Positions 44,065 through 52,382 of a stretch of DNA of 64,000 nucleotides are shown in pieces. Source of the DNA: SZAS-79 sp965279075 (GTDB lineage Bacteria > Pseudomonadota > Gammaproteobacteria > Burkholderiales > SG8-39); NCBI GenBank assembly GCA_965279075.1, contig CBDIHI010000003.1:1-64000 (forward strand). Reading direction: 5' to 3'. The number at the start of each line of letters is the position of its first letter. Within the stretch, counting starts at the first letter, position 1. The notes beneath the pieces were generated by a model. The model did not search any database and was not told where the DNA came from. It saw nothing but the letters and a program-made list of their open reading frames with translations. The translations under genes were made by a program, and so were the position numbers.

Positions 44065-44685
44065 ATGGAAACGCAAGCAACCAAATCCCCCAGTCCACTG
44101 ATGTGGGTCGCGGGTATCGCACTGATCGTGTTCTGCGGCGCGGGTACCGCGGCCATCATGGGATGGATTCCGAGTTCGCTCAGCCGCCAGGCGGAGCCGC
44201 AGGCGCTGCCGGTCGCGAAAGCGCAGCCGGCCGCACCCGTCGCACAAGCGCAGCACGCGGCCCCGGCTGCGCCCGTCGCTGCCAGGCCGCGTCCGGCAGC
44301 GGAATCTCGCAGTGCCCCGGTGTATGCAGCCAATGCGCCGGCGCCCGTGCGCTGCGCCGAATGCGGGGTCATCGAAGCGACGCGTGAAATCGATGTCAAG
44401 GGTGCGGGCTCCGGGCTCGGCGCGGTCGGTGGCGCAGTCGTGGGCGGGCTGCTCGGCAGCCAGGTCGGCGGCGGCCACGGCACCCAGGTGGCAACAGTGG
44501 TCGGCGCGGTCGGCGGCGGGTTGGCCGGCAACGAGATCGAGAAGCGCGTGAAGACGACCAAGAACTACGAAATCACGGTCCGCATGGAAGACGGCTCCAG
44601 CCGCGTCTTCAACCAGGCCACCGCGCCCGCGTGGCGCAATGGCGAACACGTGAAGATCATCGACGGCGCAATTCGCGCCCTCTAG
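44065..44685 (+). CDS. Glycine-zipper 2TM protein with CxxCGVIE motif
   Basis: A 206-residue protein with an N-terminal membrane anchor (MWVAGIALIVFCGAGTAAIM), an Ala/Pro/Gln linker (about 42-85), the motif CAECGVIEATREI, a 2TM glycine zipper (GAVGGAVVGGLLGSQVGGGH) and a C-terminal domain (YEITVRMEDGSSRVFNQATA, WRNGEHVKIIDG). The zipper plus C-terminal part resemble SlyB-type proteins. The same order of CxxCGV[IV]E, zipper and terminal domain recurs at 52383-53468 and, without the zipper, at 55465-55869. Function unknown; membrane integrity is a reasonable guess. Confidence 0.78.
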   Translation: METQATKSPSPLMWVAGIALIVFCGAGTAAIMGWIPSSLSRQAEPQALPVAKAQPAAPVAQAQHAAPAAPVAARPRPAAESRSAPVYAANAPAPVRCAECGVIEATREIDVKGAGSGLGAVGGAVVGGLLGSQVGGGHGTQVATVVGAVGGGLAGNEIEKRVKTTKNYEITVRMEDGSSRVFNQATAPAWRNGEHVKIIDGAIRAL

Positions 44686-44703
44686 TCCCCAAGGAGATTC
44701 AAG

Positions 44704-44970
44704 ATGAAAGGCAATGGAATCGTAGAGAACGTCGCGTCCGGCGCGCATGGCGTGGTGGACAAGGCGACGCAGGCGGTGCACCACGCCGTCGACAGCGCGG
44801 CGGGCGCGGCTTCACCGGCGGCCGACTGGATCGGTGCGAAAGCGGACGCAGTGTGCGCGGTGCCCGAGCGCCTGGCCGAGAGCAGTCGCGCGGTCGTGGA
44901 GAATCATCCCTGGGCGGTGGCAGGCGTTGCGCTTGCGGTTGGCCTGCTGGTGGGGCGCATCCTCAGGTAA
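44704..44970 (+). CDS. DUF883 family protein (ElaB/YqjD-like)
   Basis: An 88-residue protein with amphipathic N-terminal helices (VENVASGAHGVVDKATQAVH) and a C-terminal membrane anchor ENHPWAVAGVALAVGLLVGR ending ILR, the DUF883 hallmark. ElaB and YqjD of Escherichia coli are stationary-phase proteins that tether ribosomes to the membrane; whether this one does is unknown. It is the last gene of the OmpA-like operon and is followed by a strong terminator. Confidence 0.85.
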   Translation: MKGNGIVENVASGAHGVVDKATQAVHHAVDSAAGAASPAADWIGAKADAVCAVPERLAESSRAVVENHPWAVAGVALAVGLLVGRILR

Positions 44971-44988
44971 TACCCGGCACTGCGGCAG

Positions 44989-45024
44989 GCACCCGCCCCG
45001 GACATCCCGGGGCGGGTGCGTTTT
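44989..45024 (+). terminator. Strong intrinsic terminator after the DUF883 gene
   Basis: GCACCCGCCCCGG (44989-45001) pairs over 13 bases with CCGGGGCGGGTGC (45007-45019), loop ACATC, followed by GTTTT. It closes the OmpA-to-DUF883 operon and lies just before the convergent end of the TpsA gene. Confidence 0.85.
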
Positions 45025-45031
45025 CACTCAC

Positions 45032-47704
45032 TCAGTTGCGGTCCTTCCTGGGCGGCATGTACGGGGGTACGTAAACCTCCGGCACCGGCGGTGGGGGCTG
45101 CACGATAGCCGGCGGCGGAGGAACCGGGGCCTCCGGCGGCACGTCGACCAGCGCATAAACCGGCGGCTGGAACGGCACCACCGACAATTGGGCCGGGGAC
45201 AGGAACGGCGCGATGATCGAAGCGATGGTCGGCGGGACGATGGCGGGCAGCAGTTCCGCTCCCTCAACGACGATCGGGGCCGGCGGCGCCACCACAACGG
45301 CCGGGAGAATGCTCGCAGTCGTGCGCCCCACACCGAGGGACGGCCCGCAGCAGGGGGCGGGCAGGGCGAAATTGGCGGCGTTGACACCGCCGAGGGTGAG
45401 CCCGCTGAAGGTTACGACCTGGTTCAAGCCCGCCGCCGAAGAGGGGAACGTGCCGAGTCCGGCCAGCGTGACGCCCGTCGGCAGGTTGCCGAGCGCGTCG
45501 GGCTTGAGCGAGGTGAACGTCGCCGTCGTGGTCCCGTCGAACGTCTTGTCCGCACCCCCGGGGTACACCAGCATCGCCGAGGTGACCGGACCGCCGGTGC
45601 CGGTGAAGTCGAGCGCATAGTTCGTCGGCGTCAGGTACGAGGTCGGGTTGTAGACGATCCGGATCGGTGTGCCGGGCGAGGCGCCACCGGAATTCGTGGT
45701 GGTGACGAAGGTGCCGCCGAGTCCGCCATTGACAAAGTTTACGGTGCCGCCCGCGACGCCCGGGCCTGTCGCGGCGTTGCCGGCGCTCAGCGTCAGGCCG
45801 AGGGGCACGCCCAGGCTCGCCAGGCTCAGGCCGGCGTTCGTGGTGCCATCGGTCAGCGTCATGAGGGGTGTCAGGCCGGGGTCGAACGTATTGCCCAGGA
45901 TGACATCCCGACCTGCGCACATCTGGATGTTGCCGTTGGTCACCGTAATGGCCGTTGCCGGGTTGGCGATCGACCTCTCGATCCTGATGTCCCGTCCGGC
46001 GCTCAGCAGGATGCTTCCCCCCGCGTTCCCGCCGACGCCTGCGGCGGTGGCGACGGTGATCGCCGCATTTACGTTGATATCCCGTCCGCAACAGACCACC
46101 AGGTTTCCGCGCGTGGGGGAAATGGCTGCATTGATGTTCACATCGCCGGCCGCATTCAACGTCAGGGTGGACGAATTGACTGGAGTCCAGGTAAGCGCGG
46201 AGGCGACGGTGATATCGCCCCGCCCGGAGGGGGGTACGCCCGGCACGGCCAGGTTGGTCGTGGTGATCGTTACGTCGGTACCGCCAGCCGCTTCCAGCGC
46301 GGCCCTGAGGGCGGCGACTCCTACGGTGGACGTGCCCGCGCCGTCGGCAGGCGAGAACACGTTGGGGTTGCCGCCTGCGAACGCGCCAAAGGTCGTCAGG
46401 GCGGTGATGGTCACGTCGGCCGGATCCAGCAGCCACAAGCCGTTCCTGCCGTTCGAGGCGCTGGCGTTGATAGTGATGCCATCGACGTCCAGCCAGTGCC
46501 CGGACGTTTCGATCAGCCCGCCGTTGCCGCCTTGCGCGCCGCCGCGAGCGGTGATGCTGCCGTAGGCGCGCGTCGAGTCGCCTGACCAAAGCACGACCGT
46601 GCCTCCGGCGCCGTTCGTGACCGCATCCGCGCTGATGGTGGAGTCCGTGCTCATGTAAGTCGCGGTGGCGTTCTGCACGGACGGATTGTTGCCCTGGTAA
46701 CCGCCGCCGATCAGGACCGTCCCGCCGCCTGCATCGCCGGAGGCATCGATGTTTGCGCCGAACAGGCCGATGTGGTGCGCAGTGGCGACGACGCTGCCGC
46801 CGGTCTGCCCCGCGCCCCGGCCGGACACGTCCAGCGTGCCGCCGACACTGACCGTGCCCGATTGCATGTCGCCCAGCAGCCGGATCGTGCCGTTGCGCGT
46901 GTCGATCGACTGCGCCCGGATTACGCCGGTGTTGTTGACCATGGTTTGCAGGAGGCTTCCGGCGGCCTGCGCGGTCAGCAGCACCTGCCCTCCGTCCGCC
47001 CGGATGAGGCCGCCGTTGGCCACCAATCCGTTGACTGCGCCCTGGTCCACGGAAACGTTGAGCAGCCCGTCGCCCGCCACGTCGAGCGTCATCGCATTTC
47101 CGGCGGCGAGGGCGATGGTGCCAAGCCGCGCGGAGATCACGCCTTCGTTGCTGACGCTGGCGCCGAGCAGGGCGACATATCCGCCATCGGCATTGATGCT
47201 GCCCCGGTTGACCACGCCGCCGGTGCCGTCACCGGAGAAAATGTAGCGGCCAGCCATGAAGTTCGCGTCACTGATGCCGCGAGTGGAGGCCACCAGCGCC
47301 CCCACGTTGACCTGTGCGCCCTGGCCGAACAGGATTCCGTTCGGGTTGACGAGGAATACCCTGCCGTTGGCCGACAGGCTGCCGAGGATGCTCGAGGGAT
47401 CCGGTCCCATCACGCGGTTGAGCGCGACCGAGCTGCTGCCGGGCTGAACGAACCGGACGGCTTCCGCCGCGCCGATGCTGAACGCCTGCCAGTTGATGGC
47501 GACGTTCTGGGTCGACTGGGTGATGGTCGTTGTCCCGCCGCCCGAAGCGATGCTCGCGCCTCCCGCCGATACCGCGCCGCCCGTGGGCAGCGCATGGACG
47601 CCGGATCCGAATGCGAGCATCACCGATCCCGCGATAACGGCAAGCGCAAATCGCGTCCGGGTTCCCGGGGCCGCGGCGCGGATGGGTCGATCGTTGAGGG
47701 TCAT
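45032..47704 (-). CDS. TpsA filamentous-haemagglutinin-type exoprotein
   Basis: A secreted beta-helical protein of 890 residues, short for its class. The signal peptide (about 1-38) is followed by the TPS domain needed for export (TTTITQSTQNVAINWQAFSI, LNRVMGPDPSSILGSLSANG, VFLVNPNGILFGQGAQVNVG), then imperfect beta-helix repeats, a YDG-like segment (GGADKTFDGTTTATFTSLKP) and a Pro-rich tail (VPPEAPVPPPPAIVQPPPP). Unusually for a TPS exoprotein there are paired cysteines (NLVVCCGRDINV, PAPCCGPSLG). The neighbouring upstream gene encodes the TpsB transporter; the two form one two-partner secretion operon with a regulon promoter. Confidence 0.88.
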   Translation of the reverse strand: MTLNDRPIRAAAPGTRTRFALAVIAGSVMLAFGSGVHALPTGGAVSAGGASIASGGGTTTITQSTQNVAINWQAFSIGAAEAVRFVQPGSSSVALNRVMGPDPSSILGSLSANGRVFLVNPNGILFGQGAQVNVGALVASTRGISDANFMAGRYIFSGDGTGGVVNRGSINADGGYVALLGASVSNEGVISARLGTIALAAGNAMTLDVAGDGLLNVSVDQGAVNGLVANGGLIRADGGQVLLTAQAAGSLLQTMVNNTGVIRAQSIDTRNGTIRLLGDMQSGTVSVGGTLDVSGRGAGQTGGSVVATAHHIGLFGANIDASGDAGGGTVLIGGGYQGNNPSVQNATATYMSTDSTISADAVTNGAGGTVVLWSGDSTRAYGSITARGGAQGGNGGLIETSGHWLDVDGITINASASNGRNGLWLLDPADVTITALTTFGAFAGGNPNVFSPADGAGTSTVGVAALRAALEAAGGTDVTITTTNLAVPGVPPSGRGDITVASALTWTPVNSSTLTLNAAGDVNINAAISPTRGNLVVCCGRDINVNAAITVATAAGVGGNAGGSILLSAGRDIRIERSIANPATAITVTNGNIQMCAGRDVILGNTFDPGLTPLMTLTDGTTNAGLSLASLGVPLGLTLSAGNAATGPGVAGGTVNFVNGGLGGTFVTTTNSGGASPGTPIRIVYNPTSYLTPTNYALDFTGTGGPVTSAMLVYPGGADKTFDGTTTATFTSLKPDALGNLPTGVTLAGLGTFPSSAAGLNQVVTFSGLTLGGVNAANFALPAPCCGPSLGVGRTTASILPAVVVAPPAPIVVEGAELLPAIVPPTIASIIAPFLSPAQLSVVPFQPPVYALVDVPPEAPVPPPPAIVQPPPPVPEVYVPPYMPPRKDRN

Positions 47705-47789
47705 GGCAGTACTCCCGAAGGGGTCACGGTCTTGGTGTGATGGTGGGTCCGGTGCCGAGCGCCGTCTGTGCGCTGGCGCGCGGTCAGAA

Positions 47790-49454
47790 TCAGAAGTACT
47801 TGATGGCCTGGATCCAGAAGCGGTTGCTCGCGTCCGGCGCCGATACGGCCCTTGCGTTGCCGAGCTTGTGCGCCCAATAGGCCCGCACCGTGAAATCGTT
47901 GTAGCTCGTCCAGACCACGCCGACGCCCGCTGCGCTCAGGGTCCGGCTGTTCTGCCCGCCGGTCCAGGGGTTCTTGTTCAGCGTGACGGTGCCGGTGTCC
48001 ACGAAGCCGACCAGCTGTACCTGCCCTGTCTGCTGGTCGGAGAACCTCGGCAGCAGCATCCTCGCCTCGACCGTCGCGACGTAGCCTTCGTCGGCATAGG
48101 CCTCGCCTTCCGGATAGGCGCGCACCGCGGAGGCGCCGCCGAGTTCCATCTTCTCCGAGATGTCGAGGTTCTTCGAGGCGAGCTGGCCACGGATTGCGCC
48201 GTAGACGCTGAAGGGGCCGGGCAATGTCTGCAATCGCGCCACGGCGAACCCGAGCTTGTCGAAGTGGCCGTTGCTGCGCGCGGTGAGGCTGTCTGCAGTC
48301 CGCGCGGCGGGCGTACGGATATCCACCACGCCCGAACTCCACGTCACGGAAAAGCTGTTCAGCCCGCCACCGCCGAGCCGGTCGCGGTGGTCGCCGAAGA
48401 GGCTCGCCATCCCCACCCCGACGTTCTTGTCGGTGACGGACGAGGTCGAGTCGACTTTGTCCTGGAAGACCTTGGCGTCGTAGTCGACCAGCGCATAGAG
48501 GTTCGTATTGCGCGACCGGATCAGCGGATAGCTTGCATATACGCTTGCGATCTGTGCGGTGCCGTGGGCGCGCAGGCTTTCGAACTCCCGGCCCAGCCGG
48601 TACTCGAGGGCCGTGTAGGCCACGCCGACCTGCGCGCGGCCGACGGGCGCCTGGTAGGCCACGCGCCCATAGCTCATGCCTCGCGCGACCATGCCCCGAA
48701 AGCTCAGAACATCGCCGTGCCCCGTGGGATTGTTGAAGTTGACGGTCGCGCCCAGCCGGTATTCGCCTGTGTAGCGGTTGCCGTGGTTGTCGGCGTCGAC
48801 GCTGCCCGACACCGGCCGCCCCGGCAGGACGTCGACGATCAGGTCGGACTCGCCCGGTGAAGCTCCCGGGACCAGGGTGGATTTGACGGCCACGCCCGGA
48901 ACGTCCGACAGCAGCATCAGCCTTTCCTCGAGCGGGGCGATCGCGATGCGATCCCCGCTGTTGAGTCCGTCCAGCAAGCCCAGCGCGAGCGAGTCCGACA
49001 CCTTTGCCTGATTGCGCAGGACCACCTTGCCGTACCTACCTTCGATCACGACGATCGTCACGGCGCCCGCCCGGATATCCTGCGCGGGCAGGTAGGCCTG
49101 TGCCGCGATGTATCCCCGGTCGCGGTAGAAGGTCGCGACCGTCGCGGCCATCGCCTGCATTTCGGGCAGGCTCAACCGGCTTCCCGGCGTGAAGCCCGTG
49201 AGTGCGATCAGGTCCGCTTCGGGATACAGGGTCTGTCCCGTCAGCTTCAACGAGTTGACCACGATCCGCACCTGGTCGGACGCGGGAGCGGGCGGGGTTG
49301 CTTTCTGTTCGATCCTGATGCCGGGCGCCGGCCTTTGCGGCGGCGGGGGCAGTGGAATCTGCTGGATCTGGCTGCCCCCGGTGGGCGGCTGTTGGGCAAG
49401 CGCCGCCTGGCCCATCGCGAGCAACGCTGCCGCGAGCACCGCCTTTCTTGACAT
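47790..49454 (-). CDS. TpsB outer-membrane transporter (ShlB/FhaC/HecB family)
   Basis: A 554-residue two-partner secretion transporter: signal peptide (MSRKAVLAAALLAMGQAALA), Pro-rich N-terminal linker, POTRA domains (about 65-215; SLKLTGQTLYPEADLIALTG, GYIAAQAYLPAQDIRAGAVT) and a 16-stranded barrel with the conserved motif 3 region (VGFVDTGTVTLNKNP) and a C-terminal Phe (IQAIKYF). It exports the TpsA protein encoded 85 bases downstream. The frame stays open upstream to 49616, but ATG 49454 gives a clean signal peptide and lies about 30 bases from the predicted start of transcription. Confidence 0.9.
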   Translation of the reverse strand: MSRKAVLAAALLAMGQAALAQQPPTGGSQIQQIPLPPPPQRPAPGIRIEQKATPPAPASDQVRIVVNSLKLTGQTLYPEADLIALTGFTPGSRLSLPEMQAMAATVATFYRDRGYIAAQAYLPAQDIRAGAVTIVVIEGRYGKVVLRNQAKVSDSLALGLLDGLNSGDRIAIAPLEERLMLLSDVPGVAVKSTLVPGASPGESDLIVDVLPGRPVSGSVDADNHGNRYTGEYRLGATVNFNNPTGHGDVLSFRGMVARGMSYGRVAYQAPVGRAQVGVAYTALEYRLGREFESLRAHGTAQIASVYASYPLIRSRNTNLYALVDYDAKVFQDKVDSTSSVTDKNVGVGMASLFGDHRDRLGGGGLNSFSVTWSSGVVDIRTPAARTADSLTARSNGHFDKLGFAVARLQTLPGPFSVYGAIRGQLASKNLDISEKMELGGASAVRAYPEGEAYADEGYVATVEARMLLPRFSDQQTGQVQLVGFVDTGTVTLNKNPWTGGQNSRTLSAAGVGVVWTSYNDFTVRAYWAHKLGNARAVSAPDASNRFWIQAIKYF

Positions 49455-49491
49455 GGTCCCACTCCCCGGATCAGGCACTATGAAAGAACGG

Positions 49492-49535
49492 ATGGTGTGC
49501 GCAGGTGCGCACAGAGGTCTGTTCGTTTTCGCACA
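49492..49535 (-). promoter_or_regulatory. Crp-type site and -10 box for tpsB-tpsA
   Basis: Site 49520-49535 is TGTTCG-TTTT-CGCACA. Towards tpsB it reads TGTGCG-N4-CGAACA followed by GACC. CACCAT (49497-49492) starts 30.5 bases from the centre. The interval is overlapped by a separate perfect inverted repeat, TGTGCGC-AGGT-GCGCACA at 49496-49513, which could block this promoter when occupied. Confidence 0.6.
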
Positions 49536-49558
49536 TAGGGCGCCGGGCGGATGCGATC

Positions 49559-49601
49559 TGTGGGCTATCGCACCGAGAGTTCTTCGCGCGATGCCGACAA
49601 T
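49559..49601 (+). promoter_or_regulatory. Crp-type site and -10 box for the AsmA-family gene
   Basis: Site 49559-49574 is TGTGGG-CTAT-CGCACC followed by GA. GACAAT (49596-49601) starts 29.5 bases from the centre. The -10 ends five bases before the ATG at 49607, so transcription would begin at or next to the start codon. Confidence 0.5.
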
Positions 49602-49606
49602 CGGCC

Positions 49607-51541
49607 ATGCACCCAAAAACTTTTTTCAAGTGGCTCGGCGGGACGCTGCTGGCGCTGCCTTTCCTTGCAATCGGTTTCGTCGCAGTCTTCGGCTGGAACT
49701 GGGCACGCGCGCCCCTGCAGAAGCTGGTGACGGAGAAGACCGGCCGGGCCCTGGTGATCGGCGGGGACCTGAAGGTCAGCCTGGCCTGGCCGGCGCCGCG
49801 CGCGCGGGCGCTCGCCGTTACGTTCGCCAACCCGCCCTGGGCGAAGGAGCGGCAGATGGTCGCGGTGGACGAGGTCGAATTCACGGTCGACCTGCCCTCG
49901 CTGCTGCGCAAGCGCCTCGCGTTCCCGGAAGTGCGCCTCAAGAAGCCGGTCGTCTATCTGGAAGTGTCCCAGGACGGGCGCAAGACCTGGCTGTTCGACA
50001 CGGACCAGTCGGACGAAACCGCGAGCATCCCGATCGGGCGTCTCGCGCTCGACCAGGGCCTGCTCGGGTTCGACGACGCCAGGCAGAAGACCCACATCCG
50101 TGCCGATCTCACTTCGCCCGACGCAGGCGGCCTCGCGTTCGTTGCCAAGGGGACTTACAAGGGCCTGGCGCTCGATGCGCATGGCAGCGGTGGCCCGGTG
50201 CTGCTGATGCACGACGAGTCGGCGCCTTACCCGCTGAAAGTGGAAGGCACCGTCGGTCGTACCGGCCTCAAGGCCGACGGCACGGTGACCAACCTGGCCC
50301 GGTTATCGTCAGTCGACTTGGACCTCACGCTGCGTGGCGAGAGCCTCGCTCAGGTCTACCCGCTGATCGGGATCGTCCTGCCCGAAACGCACCCCTACTC
50401 GGTGTCGGGGCGGCTTACGCACAGCGGCCAGCGCTGGGGCTACGACAAGTTCTCGGGCCGCGTCGGCAAGAGCGACCTGTCCGGGTCCTTGCAGGTCGAG
50501 ACCGGGGGGGCACGGCCCTTCATGCGCGGCGAGCTCGTCACGAAACTTCTCGATTTTGAAGACCTCGGCCCGTTGGTGGGAGCCCACGCCAAGGGCACTG
50601 CCCCGGCGGCGGGCGCCGTCGCATCCGCCGCCACCGGGCCGCATTTCCTGCCCGACCTCCCGTTCAAGGTGGAGCGCTGGGACAGCGTCGACGCCGACGT
50701 CACCCTGCGCGCCGCCGCCATCGTGCGCGCCAAGGCGCTGCCGATCGAGAACCTGGTTGCGCACGTGAAGATGCGGGATTCCGTGCTCACGCTCGACCCG
50801 CTCGATTTCGGCTTCGCGGGCGGGCACCTCAAGGCCGCAATCACTCTCGACGGGAAGGGCGACCCGATCGTGGCGCATGCGAAGGTCAGCGCGCGCAAAC
50901 TGCTGCTCGCGAAGCTCCTGCCCTCGGTTGACCTGACCCAGGCGAGCGTCGGGCAGGTGAACGGCGACTTCGACCTGGCCGTGAAGGGCAATTCGGTGGG
51001 GCGCATGCTCGCGACCTCGGAGGGGCGCGTCGCGCTGGTCGTGGCACACGGCGAGGTCAGCCGGCTGCTGATGGAGAAGATGGGCCTGCACCTGCTGGAG
51101 ATCCTGCAACTCTCGATCGCCGGCGACCGGATGGTGAAGTTGCGCTGCGGGGTGGCGGATTTCGGCGTGAAAACCGGCGTCATGACCGCCAACGCGCTGG
51201 TCCTCGACACGGAAGTCACTACCATCACCGGCAGCGGCATGATCGACCTGGGCAAGGAGATCCTCGATATCACGCTCGTGCCGAAGACGAAATCCACCAG
51301 CCCGGTCGCCCTGCGCAGCCCGATCTACGTCAAGGGAAGCTTTTCCAATCCGGTGGTGGACATCGACCGGGGTCGAGTGGCCATGCGCGGGCTGGGGGCC
51401 CTGGCGCTGGGCCTGCTCAATCCGCTGCTCGCGCTGATCCCGCTGATCGAGACGGGCCCGGGCATGGAGAGCGAGTGCGGGAAGCTGATCCGCGCGGCGC
51501 AGGCGCCTGTCGCCGGGGTGCCGCCGCCTGTGAAGCGGTAA
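49607..51541 (+). CDS. AsmA-family protein
   Basis: A 644-residue AsmA/TamB-superfamily protein: N-terminal membrane anchor (about 12-32; ALPFLAIGFVAVFGWNWARA), then a long beta-rich periplasmic part with AsmA hallmarks at the start (TGRALVIGGDLKVSLAWPAP, ALAVTFANPPWAKERQM) and at the C terminus (VLDTEVTTITGSGMIDLGKE, LDITLVPKTKS, SPIYVKGSFSNPVVDIDRGR). These proteins are bridge-like lipid carriers or envelope homeostasis factors. ATG 49607 is the only good start. It is divergent from tpsB; the intergenic region holds three symmetrical elements. Confidence 0.88.
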   Translation: MHPKTFFKWLGGTLLALPFLAIGFVAVFGWNWARAPLQKLVTEKTGRALVIGGDLKVSLAWPAPRARALAVTFANPPWAKERQMVAVDEVEFTVDLPSLLRKRLAFPEVRLKKPVVYLEVSQDGRKTWLFDTDQSDETASIPIGRLALDQGLLGFDDARQKTHIRADLTSPDAGGLAFVAKGTYKGLALDAHGSGGPVLLMHDESAPYPLKVEGTVGRTGLKADGTVTNLARLSSVDLDLTLRGESLAQVYPLIGIVLPETHPYSVSGRLTHSGQRWGYDKFSGRVGKSDLSGSLQVETGGARPFMRGELVTKLLDFEDLGPLVGAHAKGTAPAAGAVASAATGPHFLPDLPFKVERWDSVDADVTLRAAAIVRAKALPIENLVAHVKMRDSVLTLDPLDFGFAGGHLKAAITLDGKGDPIVAHAKVSARKLLLAKLLPSVDLTQASVGQVNGDFDLAVKGNSVGRMLATSEGRVALVVAHGEVSRLLMEKMGLHLLEILQLSIAGDRMVKLRCGVADFGVKTGVMTANALVLDTEVTTITGSGMIDLGKEILDITLVPKTKSTSPVALRSPIYVKGSFSNPVVDIDRGRVAMRGLGALALGLLNPLLALIPLIETGPGMESECGKLIRAAQAPVAGVPPPVKR

Positions 51542-51560
51542 AAAAAGGGCCCTGAGGCCC
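51540..51560 (-). terminator. Terminator for the C-x10-C repeat protein gene
   Basis: Read on the minus strand, GGGCC-TCAG-GGCCC is followed by seven T. It lies 35 bases after the stop of the gene at 51595-52182. The run overlaps the stop codon of the AsmA gene on the other strand. Confidence 0.7.
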
Positions 51561-51594
51561 GTTGAATCCCGACGCGGGGGCGTCGGTGTCCGGG

Positions 51595-52182
51595 TTATTT
51601 CATGCCGAAGTTCACTTTCGCATCGGCCACGCAACGATCCTTGACTTCGCCCGAGAACTTCTCGCAGCGCTCCTTGGCGGCCGCGTAGTTGGCGTCCCGC
51701 TTGTCCTCGCCCGCGTCCTTTTGCGCCGCGACGACCTTGTCTCCCGCAACCTGGCGGGCGTTCACGGATTTCATGTCCGCCTTCGCGTCGGCCTTGCCGG
51801 TGGTCAGCAAAGCCTTGGCGTCCTTGACGCAGACGTCCTTGACGTTGCCCGCGAGGTCGTCGCATTTCTCCTTCGCGACGCCGTACGCGGCTTCGGCCTT
51901 GGCGACGCGGGCGTTGTAGCGGGTCTTCGGCGTGTTGCTGATACGCGCTTCGAGGTCCGCCCTTGCAACCTTGCTTGCGCCGTTGGCTTCGGCCATGCAG
52001 ATGTCCCTGGCGTTGGCCTTGAGCGAGCCGCACTGGCCCTTGGCGGTCATGAGCTGGGCAGCGATGCCGTCCTTCTCCACGCCGATCTCGGCTTTGGTCA
52101 TGGTCATCGCGGAGGCGCTGCCGGCGAATGCGATGGCGACGGCGAGTGCCGCCGACCTGAGTTTTACCTTGAATTTCATCAT
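51595..52182 (-). CDS. Exported protein with three C-x10-C repeats, function unknown
   Basis: A 195-residue exported helical protein rich in Ala, Lys and Asp (signal peptide about 1-25, ending AGSASA). It contains three copies of the pattern C-x2-[LF]-x-[AG]-[NE]-[AV]-[RK]-D-x-C: CGSLKANARDIC (51-62), CDDLAGNVKDVC (107-118) and CEKFSGEVKDRC (173-184), each followed by an acidic/Ala segment. The cysteines of each copy could form one disulphide in a helical hairpin. I do not recognise the family. ATG 52182 is used; the adjacent ATG 52179 is equivalent. It has its own regulon-type promoter. Confidence 0.7.
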   Translation of the reverse strand: MMKFKVKLRSAALAVAIAFAGSASAMTMTKAEIGVEKDGIAAQLMTAKGQCGSLKANARDICMAEANGASKVARADLEARISNTPKTRYNARVAKAEAAYGVAKEKCDDLAGNVKDVCVKDAKALLTTGKADAKADMKSVNARQVAGDKVVAAQKDAGEDKRDANYAAAKERCEKFSGEVKDRCVADAKVNFGMK

Positions 52183-52216
52183 GTGCTCCTGGGGCTGGGG
52201 GATGTTTCGGGAGGCC

Positions 52217-52259
52217 ACCATAGGTCCGCGCGATCGATGCGTCCGTACGCTGGCGCTCA
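52217..52259 (-). promoter_or_regulatory. Crp-type site and -10 box for the C-x10-C repeat protein
   Basis: Site 52244-52259 is CGTACG-CTGG-CGCTCA. Towards the gene it reads TGAGCG-N4-CGTACG followed by GA, with one or two deviations from consensus. TATGGT (52222-52217), the best -10 of the set, starts 29.5 bases from the centre. Confidence 0.5.
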
Positions 52260-52288
52260 CATCAGCCCGGGCACGTGCTGCAGCAGAG

Positions 52289-52331
52289 CGTTGGCCAACG
52301 CACAGACCACCTTCCCGCGGGCGGCGACCAT
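52289..52331 (+). promoter_or_regulatory. Crp-type site and -10 box for the gene pair 52383-54850
   Basis: Site 52289-52304 is CGTTGG-CCAA-CGCACA followed by GACC, and overlaps the perfect palindrome GCGTTGGCCAACGC. GACCAT (52326-52331) starts 29.5 bases from the centre. Confidence 0.58.
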
Positions 52332-52382
52332 CCTCGTCCCGGTGGCCATATCGCGCCAGCCGGCACGGATCAGGAGAAAGCC

